Shown piece by piece: positions 37,101 through 45,020 of a stretch of 64,000 nt of DNA (within the stretch, counting starts at the first letter, position 1; every line of letters begins with the position of its first letter). The notes below the pieces were generated by a model. It was not told the origin of the DNA and did not search any database. It was given only the letters and a program-made list of their open reading frames with translations. This DNA is from Rhodoferax aquaticus (lineage in GTDB: Bacteria > Pseudomonadota > Gammaproteobacteria > Burkholderiales > Burkholderiaceae_C). The stretch covers positions 3,782,001-3,846,000 of the forward strand of contig NZ_CP036282.1 of NCBI RefSeq assembly GCF_006974105.1, read 5' to 3'. A program made the position numbers and the translations under genes.

Positions 37101-37420
37101 GTCTGCCCCTGAGCGTGGGCCTGCGCGCCCAGCGGCACCCGAAACTGCGCGCCCAGCAACAGCTTGAGCCCCAGGCGCTGCGCCTCCCCATGCGCACGCA
37201 CCACCCCGGCCACCGAGCACTCGTCCACCAAGGCCAAGGCGCTGTAGCCCAAACGGTGCGCGCGCGCCACCAGCTCCTCCGGCTGCGACGCCCCCCGTTG
37301 AAAGCTGAAGTTAGACAGGCACACCAACTCCGCATAGGCAGGCGCCCCCTCCCCCGCAGGCATGGCCGTGCGCCCCAGGGTTTCAACCGATTCCGCAGAC
37401 TCCATGGCCTGTTGCTCCAT
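34112..37420 (-). CDS. dnaE2: error-prone DNA polymerase DnaE2
   Basis: 1,102 residues from the ATG at 37420; the family is usually about 1,030-1,090. An N-terminal PHP domain begins AYAELVCLSNFSFQRGASQP. The polymerase palm has DIDVDFEHQRREEVIQYIY and GRGSAANS, the helix-hairpin-helix region has GEYGFPESHAASFALLVY, and there is a C-terminal OB fold. It performs translesion synthesis during SOS, normally with ImuA and ImuB; neither is next to it here. Residues about 178-197 are encoded by a dispersed palindromic repeat inserted in frame. A LexA-like site stands about 60 bp upstream. A TTG start 10 codons earlier is possible. Confidence 0.93.
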   Translation of the reverse strand: MEQQAMESAESVETLGRTAMPAGEGAPAYAELVCLSNFSFQRGASQPEELVARAHRLGYSALALVDECSVAGVVRAHGEAQRLGLKLLLGAQFRVPLGAQAHAQGQTATRGTAHTGAAGFTAVVLAHSLEGWGHLCAFITQARMAAPKGEYCVGWGLAYAAHWASLQACEVLLHFDGAIKTEAACAVSMGARALFGPNLWLCASAGLVSGDSLQAQRVQQIAALSGVPVVATGMVHMHVRSRKPLQDVLTAVRLGLPVSACGFALQANAESHMRVRARLAALFPAQWLANTLEVAQRCTFSLDALRYHYPLEAVLPGQTPAQTLRHYTEEGALVRYPTGVPPQVRQQLEHELVLIAEMRYEMYFLTVHDIVRFARSQGILCQGRGSAANSAVCYCLGVTEVNPTETNLLFERFISKERNEPPDIDVDFEHQRREEVIQYIYAKYGRERAAIAATVISYRPRSALRDVGRALEIPDALIAALSKEHPGMYSREVLAERLGDALARLGPDFQAPTARRMQQWVDLSTQLQRFPRHLSQHVGGFVLTQGPLTRIVPVENASMPDRSIIQWDKDDLDAVGLMKVDVLALGMLSAIRRCLALITQWRGLPRPMRMQDIPREDTATYDMICRADTVGVFQIESRAQMSMLPRLKPRTFYDLVVEVAIVRPGPIQGGMVHPYLKARQNPEAVTYPSPQLKQALVRTLGVPIFQEQVMQIAMAAANFSAGEADQLRRSMAAWKRKGGVSKFYDRLVGGMLKNGYTQAFADTLFQQIEGFGEYGFPESHAASFALLVYISCWLKWHEPACFLAAMLNSQPLGFYGPSQLVQDAQRHGVEVRAVAVAHSDWDCTLEPAAPSAAHGGADAAQTHQAAVRLGLRLVGGLSQEVGLRISAQRALAPFTSTQDLALRCQLDAGDLKALASADALQSLSGHRRQQVWDASALRPAPALLQGVPIEEDPLYLPAAAEGEEVTFDYAALGLTLRSHPLLLLRSQLSKMKLLTAAQMRNYPSGRLVRACGIVTMRQRPQTAKGVVFVTLEDETGSVNVIVWKAVKEQFRQEVYQARLMAVYGIWQRDEASGGEVRHVIAKRLVDLTPMLGDLATISRDFH
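36831..36889 (-). repeat. dispersed palindromic repeat, copy 2, in frame inside dnaE2
   Basis: On the minus strand it reads GCTATAAAAACAGAAGCGGC, then TTGCGCAGTATCCATGG, GCGCTAGAGCCC and TATTTGGCC. It encodes GAIKTEAACAVSMGARALF within the PHP domain of DnaE2. It aligns gap-free with copy 1 at 5168 and closely with copy 4 at 50380 (GCTA.AAAAACAGAAGC shared). Confidence 0.75.
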
Positions 37421-37481
37421 CGCTGACAGCCCCAATGAACTGCGCTGCAATGCTTATGGCATGGGCATTCAGTTCAAAATA

Positions 37482-37497
37482 CTGTATATAAAACCAT
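37482..37497 (-). promoter_or_regulatory. candidate LexA (SOS) box upstream of dnaE2
   Basis: In the direction of dnaE2 it reads ATGG-TTTTATAT-ACAG. The consensus CTGT-N8-ACAG is matched fully in the right half, extended to ATATACAGTA, and partly in the left half; the spacing is right. It lies about 60 bp before the ATG. SOS control of dnaE2 is established in many bacteria, which makes this imperfect site credible. Confidence 0.5.
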
Positions 37498-37553
37498 ATT
37501 TTAGAAGAGATGCGAAAGAAGCGCTAGCGTGGGCCCTGCGCTGGCTTCGGCGT

Positions 37554-38480
37554 TTACCGAGTACCAGCCGCCAAAGCGTCGGCTTGCCTAGGGTTTTGCG
37601 GTGAGAGCGACAGCAAGCGCTCCACAATGTCGGTGCGATGCCGGTGCGGCGTGGTGATGGCATAGAACCGTTCTTTGAGCTGGGCGGACTGGCCCACCAC
37701 CACCAAGCTGCCCGCCAGCAATTCGTCCTGCACCACCACCTCGGGCAAGACCGTGAGCCAATCACTGTCGCGGGCAATCAGGCGCAGCATGGCCATGTCG
37801 TCCACCTCGGCGCGCAAGCGGGGGGTGACTCCGGCGGCGGCGCACAGGGCATCAAACTGGGCCCGCACCGCGTGGCGTGGGCCAGGTACGGCCAAGTCCA
37901 TGCCTTGCAGGTCTTCAGGCACACGCAGGCTGTGGGCTTGCCACACCTTGCTGGGGCCTACCAATGAAACCGCCTGGCTCCCCAGAAAGCGGCAGTGCAA
38001 GGGGCGTTCCGGGTCGGCGGGCACGGTCTCATTGGCCAGCACCACATCCAGCTGGTGCTGCAGCAGGCGGGCCAGCAAGCCCTCCAACAAGCCTGACTCC
38101 AGCGTGAGCACGACCGAGGGGTCGGTCAGCAGAGGGCGAATCCAGTTTTCTTGGTAGTTACGCGACAGCGTGGCCATGCTGCCTACACGCAGCCGGGTGA
38201 TGCCCTCACTCTGCCCCTGCAGCCGCCCCAGCATTTCTTGGCCTAAGCCATAGATGTTGTCGGCATACGAGAGCACGAGTTGGCCCGTGTCGGTCAGCAG
38301 CAGGCGGCGACCTTCCCGCAAAAACAGGGCCTCACCCAAGCGCTCTTCCAGCTGCCGGATTTGGGCCGACAAGGCCGACTGCGAGGTGTGCAACTCCTCC
38401 GCAGCGCGGGTTAGATGTCCCAACTTGGCAACGCGCCAGAAGTAGAACAGGTGGTGAAAGTTCAGTTGCTCTAGGTTCAT
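37554..38480 (-). CDS. LysR family regulator divergent from dabBA
   Basis: 308 residues. The N-terminal HTH is LTRAAEELHTSQSALSAQIR in a NhaR/CbbR-like context (MNLEQLNFHHLFYFWRVAKL), followed by a LysR substrate-binding domain (about 90-295). It is divergent from dabB with 97 bp between the starts. That region holds a direct repeat of ACAGAACGTT, a likely operator. LysR genes next to dabBA are known for this system, and control of carbon uptake is the natural inference. Its 3' end lies about 130 bp from the dnaE2 start on the same strand. Confidence 0.9.
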   Translation of the reverse strand: MNLEQLNFHHLFYFWRVAKLGHLTRAAEELHTSQSALSAQIRQLEERLGEALFLREGRRLLLTDTGQLVLSYADNIYGLGQEMLGRLQGQSEGITRLRVGSMATLSRNYQENWIRPLLTDPSVVLTLESGLLEGLLARLLQHQLDVVLANETVPADPERPLHCRFLGSQAVSLVGPSKVWQAHSLRVPEDLQGMDLAVPGPRHAVRAQFDALCAAAGVTPRLRAEVDDMAMLRLIARDSDWLTVLPEVVVQDELLAGSLVVVGQSAQLKERFYAITTPHRHRTDIVERLLSLSPQNPRQADALAAGTR

Positions 38481-38491
38481 TGTTCTTTTAT

Positions 38492-38532
38492 ACAGAACGT
38501 TTTAAAACTATCAATGTATTTTACAGAACGTT
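38492..38532. promoter_or_regulatory. direct repeat ACAGAACGTT, candidate LysR operator
   Basis: ACAGAACGTT occurs exactly at 38492-38501 and 38523-38532, 31 bp apart (about three helical turns), between the LysR gene and dabB. The flanks also match in part (TTTTA before, TTA or ATA after). The site overlaps the probable promoters of both genes. Confidence 0.55.
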
Positions 38533-38577
38533 ATAGGACGGGCAGCATACGACAACTTTCTCTTTGAGGTGCTTTTT

Positions 38578-40140
38578 ATGACTTTGCTTCAAGTTGCCGC
38601 AACCGTTAGTCTCTGTATGCCCGCCGCATTGATGCTGCTGGCCTTGCTCACGCCCCGCCGGCAAGACCGCCCTACCGCCGCACTTTGGCAGACGTGCAAC
38701 GCGCTCTCAGGCGCGGCGCTGGGCTTTAGCGTGGTGTCCGCCCTGCTGGTGCCCTACCTCGTGGAGGCGCAGGCTGGGCTCAACCCGACCCGCTTGGGGA
38801 GCGTTTTGGCGGTGTTGGTGCAACTGCTGGGCTGGGTGATTGGGGTGTTTTCTGCCCGCTATCTGGAGGGCGAGCACCGCCAGCGGCGCTATATGGCTGC
38901 GCTGGCCGGCGTATTGGCGGCCGTACATGTGCTGCTGTTGGCTGACCACTGGGTGGTGTTGATCGCCGCCTGGGCTTTGGTGGGGGTGGCACTGCAACAC
39001 CTGCTGTGCTTTTACCCGGACCGCCCCTTTGCCCTGCTGGCGGCCCACAAAAAGCGCATTGCCGACCGCATGGCCGATGTGCTGCTGATTGCGGCGGCAG
39101 GCTTGGCCTGGACTGAAGTGGGTACAGGCTCCTTAACCGCGCTGTGGGCCCACATTGCACGCGAGGGAATGTCCACCTCCCTGCACCTGAGCGCGGTGTG
39201 CTTGGTGCTGGCGGTGGTTGTGCGCACCGCGCTGTTGCCGGTGCATGGCTGGCTGATCCAGGTGATGGAGGCCCCTACCCCGGTGTCGGCCTTGCTGCAT
39301 GCAGGCGTGGTGAACTTGGGGGGCTTTGTGCTGATCCGTTTTGCGCCGCTGCTGGAACAGGCCACACCCGCACGCTCGCTGCTCATCGCCTTCGGCTTGG
39401 GCACCGCCGTGCTGGCCGGTTTGGTGATGCTGACGCGCATCAGCATCAAAGTGCGCTTGGCGTGGTCCACCGTGGCACAAATGGGCTTCATGCTGCTGGA
39501 ATGCGGTCTGGGGCTGTACACGCTGGCGGCGCTGCACTTGATCGGACATTCGCTGTACAAAGCCCACGCGTTTTTGTCGGCCTCTAGCGCCGTGCGCGAG
39601 ACGCGTTTGCAGATGATGCGCAGTGCCCATGGGCCAACCCCCGTGAGCCTGTGCATAGCCCCGGTCCTTGCGGTAGCCGCCGTAGTGCTGATGCAAACAC
39701 TGGTAAACCCCGCTGCTTGGCCTTGGTGGTGGAGCGCGGTGATGGGCTTGGCCTGGGCCCCTATGGTGTGGCTGGACCCAGCGCGCGCCAGTCTGCGGGC
39801 TGTTGTCTTGCAGACCTGCTCAGGCCTGCTGATGATTGTGGGTCTGGCCACGCTGGCACTGCTGTTGCACAGCCTGCCGCTCGGCATTCGCGATGTGCCA
39901 CACCATACGCTGGGCCTGGTCACATTGCTAGGCATGGCGGCTTTGTATGGGTGCTTGGTGGTGCTGCAGATTCGCCCCAACGCGCTGCGCAGATGGCGCC
40001 GCTGGAGCTATGCAGGCTTTTATGTCGACGAGCTCTACACGCGCCTGGCTTTGCAGCTCTGGCCTAGCCACTGGGCACCGCATGCATCGCACACCGGCAC
40101 ACCCATCGGTACGCGCGTTGACGCCACAGCCCACCCCTAA
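38578..40140 (+). CDS. dabB: DabB, NuoL-like proton-conducting subunit of the DAB inorganic carbon system
   Basis: 520 residues, about 14 hydrophobic segments, of the proton-conducting membrane transporter family shared with NuoL/MrpA. Typical elements are HGWLIQVMEAPTPVSALLHA (about 220-240) with conserved Lys and His residues, and LIGHSLYKAHAFLSASSAV further on. It couples ion flow to DabA. The ATG at 38578 is preceded by GAGG about eight bases upstream. dabA follows after 21 bp with its own ribosome-binding site. No other nuo or mrp genes are present, so a complex I or Mrp role is unlikely. Confidence 0.9.
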   Translation: MTLLQVAATVSLCMPAALMLLALLTPRRQDRPTAALWQTCNALSGAALGFSVVSALLVPYLVEAQAGLNPTRLGSVLAVLVQLLGWVIGVFSARYLEGEHRQRRYMAALAGVLAAVHVLLLADHWVVLIAAWALVGVALQHLLCFYPDRPFALLAAHKKRIADRMADVLLIAAAGLAWTEVGTGSLTALWAHIAREGMSTSLHLSAVCLVLAVVVRTALLPVHGWLIQVMEAPTPVSALLHAGVVNLGGFVLIRFAPLLEQATPARSLLIAFGLGTAVLAGLVMLTRISIKVRLAWSTVAQMGFMLLECGLGLYTLAALHLIGHSLYKAHAFLSASSAVRETRLQMMRSAHGPTPVSLCIAPVLAVAAVVLMQTLVNPAAWPWWWSAVMGLAWAPMVWLDPARASLRAVVLQTCSGLLMIVGLATLALLLHSLPLGIRDVPHHTLGLVTLLGMAALYGCLVVLQIRPNALRRWRRWSYAGFYVDELYTRLALQLWPSHWAPHASHTGTPIGTRVDATAHP

Positions 40141-40161
40141 ACAGAACTCCAGGAGATCCCC

Positions 40162-42729
40162 ATGGACACATTGAGCCCGAGCGCCCCAAGGTCAACAGAC
40201 ACCCAGACCCCGAACTCCGCAATGCCTAGCCCTGCTGTAGATTGGCCATACCAGACAGAAGCCGAAGCGGCCTGTGCGCAAGCCTGCCAAGCCATTGCAC
40301 CCGCATGGCCGCTGGACCGCGCGATTGCGGTGAATCCACATTGGTCCCGCATTGGCATGCCCGTGCGGCAGGTAGCGGCACGCATGGCGGTCTTGGGTGG
40401 CGTGCAAGTGTTTCCCACGCGCCCCAACCAGCTGCAAGCTTGGGAAGAAGGTCGCATCACCGCGGCTGACTTGGACTATGCCTTGACCCAAGTGCCCGGC
40501 GCGGCCGCAAAGCTATCGGCAGCGCAATGTGTAGGCGCACTGCACACCGACCAACCGGTGGCCCAGTTGCCCTTGTTGATTGAGGTGCTGGACAACGACC
40601 CCAAGCGCCATACCCGCCTGTCGTGGCGTCAAGCGATCACCCACCAGGTGAGCCAAACCTGCGCCGCCTACTTTGACGAACACCAGGCCGATTGGCAGCC
40701 CGAGCGCGCGCAAGGTCTGTATGCGTTTTGGCGCTACACGCTGCAGCACGACCACGGCATAGGCATGCTGATGGGTCTGCCCCATCTTGGCAAAGCCCTG
40801 CAAGCATTGCCACGCACCCGCCAAGACGCAGAGCGCTGGGTACTGCAGCGCCTAGGCCTGCCACAGGCGGTGTGGGCGGACTACCTGGAAGCGGTGTTGC
40901 TCACGGTCAACGGCTGGGCGTCTTGGTGTGCCTACTTGGGTTGGCAGGCGCGCCTGGAAGGCCGCAGCGACACCCACTTGCGCGAGCTACTGGCCATTCG
41001 GCTGGCGTGGGGCGCTATTTTGCTGGAGTGCAAAGGCGGAACCGCCAACAGCCACGCCTTCGCCGCGCTCCAAGGCGAGTGGAGCCATGCCCCCGCACTA
41101 TTGGCACACGCCCAAGAGGCGTTGCTGGTCGACGAGGTGTGGCAACGCGCGCTGGAAGCGGGCTACCAACGCACACTGGCGCACAAGCTGGTCTTAGGTG
41201 CTAGCGAAAGCGCTGCGCCACAGGCGGTTGAAGTGCAGGCGGCTTTTTGCATTGATGTACGCAGCGAACCCCTGCGCCGCGCGCTGGAGTCGGTGTGGCC
41301 AGCCATTCAGACCATCGGGTTTGCAGGGTTCTTTGGCTTGGCCGCTGCCTACACCCCGTTGGCCACGCACGCACGTCGGCCCCAGCTGCCCGGGCTACTG
41401 GCACCAGGCATCGAAGTGCAGGACCGGATGGTGGCCCCCAGCAACAGCCAAGGTGCTACGGATGACGCGATGCAAAGCGCGGCCCATGAAGCCCGGCTGG
41501 ACCGTTTTGGCTGGTCAGACCAATGGCAGGCCGCCAGCCGCTGGCCGGGCGCTGCGTTCTCGTTTGTGGAGGCGGCTGGTTTCAGCTACCTTGGCAAGCT
41601 GGGGCAATGGCTCAAGCCCACCCAAGCGGCGCGCGCGCGCGATGACCTCGATGGTCTGCCCGTGCGTTACCGGCCCCTGTGCCGCCCGCAGGTCACAGGC
41701 TTGGAACTGGATGCCAAAGTGACGCTTGCAGCGCGCGTGTTGCACGCCATGGGCTTGGACCGCCAGCTCGCGCCCTTGGTCTTGCTGGTGGGCCACGGCA
41801 GCCAAACGACCAACAATGCCCACGCAGCGGCTCTGGATTGCGGCGCATGCTGCGGCCAAACCGGTGAGGTCAACGCCCGAAGCCTGGCGCTGCTACTCAA
41901 TGAGACAGCGGTGCGCCATGGCCTGCTCGCACACGGCATCACGATTCCAGAAGACACAGTGTTCGTGGCCGCGCTGCACAACACCACCACCGACGAGATC
42001 GAGGGCTTTGACCTAGACTTGCTACCCAGCGCTGCCCGCACGCGCTGGGACCGCTTGCAAAGCGTCTTCGCGCATGCCTGCGACCAGGTACGACGGGAAC
42101 GGGCGCCCACACTGGGGCTGGACCCCAGTGCCACGCACACCGCGCTACTCAGCCAATTGCGTTTGCGCGCCAATGACGGCGCGCAAACGCGCCCCGAATG
42201 GGGCTTGGCGGGCAATGCGGCGTTCTTGATCGCACCACGGGCACGTAGCCGAGGTGTGCGCCTAGAGGGGCGCAGTTTTCTGCACGACTATGAGGCATCG
42301 CAGGATGCCGATGGCAGCGTGCTGGAACTGCTGATGACGGCCCCCATGCTCGTCACGCACTGGATTAACTGGCAATACCACGCCTCAACCTGCGAGCCGC
42401 TGCATTTGGGCAGCGGCAACAAGGTGCTGCACAACGTGGTGGGGGGCCACCTTGGCGTGTTTGAGGGCAATGGAGGCGACCTGCGCATTGGCTTGTCGCA
42501 ACAATCTTTGCACGACGGCAAGCGGTGGATGCACGAACCTTTGCGGCTCACCGTGGTCATTGATGCACCCCAGCAAGCCATTGAAACCGTCATCCAGAAA
42601 CATGCCGTGGTGCAGCAACTCTTAGACAACGGCTGGCTGTACCTGTGGCGATTTGATGCAAAGGGCTTGCAACAGTATGAACGCGGCAGCTGGAACGAAG
42701 TGCAGTTGCAAGCGCAGCAGGGCCACTGA
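40162..42729 (+). CDS. dabA: DabA, catalytic subunit of the DAB inorganic carbon accumulation system (DUF2309)
   Basis: 855 residues, peripheral or cytoplasmic, of the UPF0753/DUF2309 family, distantly like beta-carbonic anhydrase. Candidate zinc-site residues are C363 and D365 in FCIDVRSEPLRR, H545 in VGHGSQTTNN and C560 in LDCGACC. The His-to-Cys spacing of 15 matches that described for Halothiobacillus DabA. With DabB it is thought to hydrate CO2 vectorially to bicarbonate in the cytoplasm. In a heterotroph this would feed carboxylases; no RuBisCO is visible here. The AGGAGAT ribosome-binding site before 40162 is strong. Confidence 0.92.
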   Translation: MDTLSPSAPRSTDTQTPNSAMPSPAVDWPYQTEAEAACAQACQAIAPAWPLDRAIAVNPHWSRIGMPVRQVAARMAVLGGVQVFPTRPNQLQAWEEGRITAADLDYALTQVPGAAAKLSAAQCVGALHTDQPVAQLPLLIEVLDNDPKRHTRLSWRQAITHQVSQTCAAYFDEHQADWQPERAQGLYAFWRYTLQHDHGIGMLMGLPHLGKALQALPRTRQDAERWVLQRLGLPQAVWADYLEAVLLTVNGWASWCAYLGWQARLEGRSDTHLRELLAIRLAWGAILLECKGGTANSHAFAALQGEWSHAPALLAHAQEALLVDEVWQRALEAGYQRTLAHKLVLGASESAAPQAVEVQAAFCIDVRSEPLRRALESVWPAIQTIGFAGFFGLAAAYTPLATHARRPQLPGLLAPGIEVQDRMVAPSNSQGATDDAMQSAAHEARLDRFGWSDQWQAASRWPGAAFSFVEAAGFSYLGKLGQWLKPTQAARARDDLDGLPVRYRPLCRPQVTGLELDAKVTLAARVLHAMGLDRQLAPLVLLVGHGSQTTNNAHAAALDCGACCGQTGEVNARSLALLLNETAVRHGLLAHGITIPEDTVFVAALHNTTTDEIEGFDLDLLPSAARTRWDRLQSVFAHACDQVRRERAPTLGLDPSATHTALLSQLRLRANDGAQTRPEWGLAGNAAFLIAPRARSRGVRLEGRSFLHDYEASQDADGSVLELLMTAPMLVTHWINWQYHASTCEPLHLGSGNKVLHNVVGGHLGVFEGNGGDLRIGLSQQSLHDGKRWMHEPLRLTVVIDAPQQAIETVIQKHAVVQQLLDNGWLYLWRFDAKGLQQYERGSWNEVQLQAQQGH

Positions 42730-42756
42730 ACTCCACCGGGCTTGCCCAATAAGAAA

Positions 42757-42800
42757 AAGGCCCCTGCCCCGCAGTCGCACTGACCACGGGACCAGGGCCT
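42757..42800 (-). terminator. intrinsic terminator of cpdB
   Basis: Between the convergent dabA and cpdB genes, AAGGCCCCTG and CCAGGGCCTT can pair (one bulge). On the minus strand the right-hand arm ends in CCTTTTTCTTATT, a T-run, so it works best for cpdB. On the plus strand no T-run follows, so it would end dabA only weakly. Confidence 0.7.
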
Positions 42801-42805
42801 TGGGC

Positions 42806-44761
42806 TTAGTAGCCCAGTTCGTAGAGCGCTGAACCGTCGCCGTTGTCTTTCACCAAGCGGATGCTGGGGTGTTTGTCCAAATACTTTTGGGCAGCGCTGG
42901 CAGACAAGAAGGTAGGTTTGACGCCGGGGATGGCGGCAATGCGCCAATTGCCGTCTGCGCTGGGGTTCACTTGTTTGCCGGGGGCCAAGGTGTCCATCAT
43001 GGTGAGGTATTCGACCAGGGTCTGGCGGTTTTCCTCTGGCGCATCTAGCACCACTTTGCTGGCGTTCAGTCCAGGGAAGTTGCCGCCTCCATAGGCACGG
43101 TAGTTGTTGGTGGCCACAATGAACTTGGCGTCCAAGCGAATGGGCGCACCTTCAAAACGCAGGTTCTTGATCCGGCTGGACGCTGCAGACACCACGGCGC
43201 CCTTGGTGTCGTACTTGGCGGGCTGGGTCACATCCACCTCGTAGCTCACACCGTCTATGGCGTCAAAGTTGTAGGAGGGAAAGGCGTCATTGAGCAGGGC
43301 TTGGGGCGCGGTGCCTTTGGGGTCAATTTGGTTGAACTGCCCGGCTGACATTTCCAGCCACTCTTTAATCTCTGCACCGGTCAGCAGCATGGCCTTAAGG
43401 GTGTTGGGGTAGATGTACAGGTCGGCCACGTGCTTGATGGCCAAGGGCCCCGCGGGAATGTCGGTGTAGTAGCCCCAGCCTTGGCGTCCGCCCGATTTAA
43501 AAGGCGCAGCTGCCGAAAGCACAGGGTACTTTTCGTACTCGGTACCCTGCATAGCACGTTTGACGTAGGCAATTTGCGCGTTGGACACGATTTGCACGGA
43601 GGAATCATCGCCCACCTGCGCGAAGTAGCTGTAAATGGGTGCGCTGCTAAAGGCCACCTTGCCACGCACGTACTCCAAGGTTTGTGCGTGCTCTGCACCA
43701 ACGGCTTTTTCGACCATGGGGTCGATCTCGGCCACGGACTTCTTGGCCACACGGTCAAAGATGGGGCGTATGGTGGAGCGGCTGTCCACCACTTTCCACG
43801 CGCCGCTGCTGTTGTCCAGTGTGAAGTCCACCACGCCCAAATGGTCACCCCAGCGACCTGGCATGACAGCAGCAACCCCGTTGATCGTGCCACGCTCGAT
43901 GTCCACTTTGGGGTAGGTGGCAAACGCCTTGCTCGGGAACTCGGCATGCGCATGGCCGAACAAAATGGCGTCGATACTTGGCACCTCGGCCAAGCGCGAC
44001 ACCGAGTTTTCCGCAAACTGCCCTACCTCACCTTTTTCAAACCCGGAATGCGGAATGGCGATCACCAGTTGTGCGCCCTTGGCTCGCATTTCAGGCACAT
44101 ACTTTTTCGCCATATCAGCCATATCCAGGGTGACGACCTGACCTTCTAAGTTGGCCTTGTCCCACTGCATGATTTGGGGTGGCACAAAGCCAATCACGCC
44201 GACCTTGAGGTTGTGACTGGCACCTTGGGAGTCTTTGAAGGTGCGGTCCAACAGCACATAAGGTGTGAAAGCATGCGTTGGGTTGGCGCTGTCCTTGGCG
44301 GTGTTATCCAAAAACACATTGGAATTGACGTAAGGGAAGTTGGCGCCCTGCAAGGAGCGGCGCAAAAACGCCAGGCCGTAATTGAATTCGTGGTTGCCAA
44401 TGTTGGCGGCGTCATAGCCCATCTGGTTCATCACCTTGTAGGCGGGGTGAACTTGCCCCTCTTTGAGTGGGTGCACTTTGGCCACCAAGTCTCCCAAGGG
44501 GTTACCTTGCAACAAGTCTCCGTTGTCAAACAGCATACTGTTGGTCGCCTCGCCCCGCGCAGCCTTGATCAGGCTAACCGTGCGTGCCAAACCGTATTGG
44601 TCGGTCGCTTTGTCTTGGTAGTAGTCGTAGCTCAACAGGTTCATGTGCACATCAGTCGTCTCTAAGATGCGCAGTTTGAGTTCAGCCGCGTTGGCCCCGG
44701 CACCCAATGACCCCGCAATTAGCAGGGCCATCAAGGCGGCATTCCATCTAAATTTTTGCAT
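42806..44761 (-). CDS. cpdB: periplasmic 2',3'-cyclic-nucleotide phosphodiesterase / 3'-nucleotidase
   Basis: 651 residues. The signal peptide (1-26) ends ANAAEL. The metallophosphatase domain (about 27-330) has ILETTDVHMNLLSYDYY, DNGDLLQGNPLGD, NIGNHEFNYG and FGHAHAEFPSK as metal and catalytic motifs. The 5'-nucleotidase C-terminal domain (about 350-600) binds the base, with NNYRAYGGGNFPGL. It hydrolyses 2',3'-cyclic nucleotides to 3'-nucleotides and then to nucleosides in the periplasm, scavenging phosphate. The length matches E. coli CpdB (647). It is monocistronic, with a terminator directly after. Confidence 0.93.
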   Translation of the reverse strand: MQKFRWNAALMALLIAGSLGAGANAAELKLRILETTDVHMNLLSYDYYQDKATDQYGLARTVSLIKAARGEATNSMLFDNGDLLQGNPLGDLVAKVHPLKEGQVHPAYKVMNQMGYDAANIGNHEFNYGLAFLRRSLQGANFPYVNSNVFLDNTAKDSANPTHAFTPYVLLDRTFKDSQGASHNLKVGVIGFVPPQIMQWDKANLEGQVVTLDMADMAKKYVPEMRAKGAQLVIAIPHSGFEKGEVGQFAENSVSRLAEVPSIDAILFGHAHAEFPSKAFATYPKVDIERGTINGVAAVMPGRWGDHLGVVDFTLDNSSGAWKVVDSRSTIRPIFDRVAKKSVAEIDPMVEKAVGAEHAQTLEYVRGKVAFSSAPIYSYFAQVGDDSSVQIVSNAQIAYVKRAMQGTEYEKYPVLSAAAPFKSGGRQGWGYYTDIPAGPLAIKHVADLYIYPNTLKAMLLTGAEIKEWLEMSAGQFNQIDPKGTAPQALLNDAFPSYNFDAIDGVSYEVDVTQPAKYDTKGAVVSAASSRIKNLRFEGAPIRLDAKFIVATNNYRAYGGGNFPGLNASKVVLDAPEENRQTLVEYLTMMDTLAPGKQVNPSADGNWRIAAIPGVKPTFLSASAAQKYLDKHPSIRLVKDNGDGSALYELGY

Positions 44762-45020
44762 TGCATTGGCTCCAAAACTTCATCATAGCCACCGCCACGT
44801 CTTCCATTTTGATGCGCAGCAAGTAGGCATGCTTTCGTGTCGCCTTGTTGACAGGCTGCGCCGCTTGGCCCAAGACAAAGGCATCCAAAGGCCCGGCGCT
44901 TGCGCTACCACCTACTGCCCCACCGTGAAGCATGATCCGTCTACCGATGAGAATGCGGCCTTAGTCTCAGCCAAGCACTCGCACGGAGTTACCACACGCT
45001 GGACTCTAAGGCCTGCTCCA

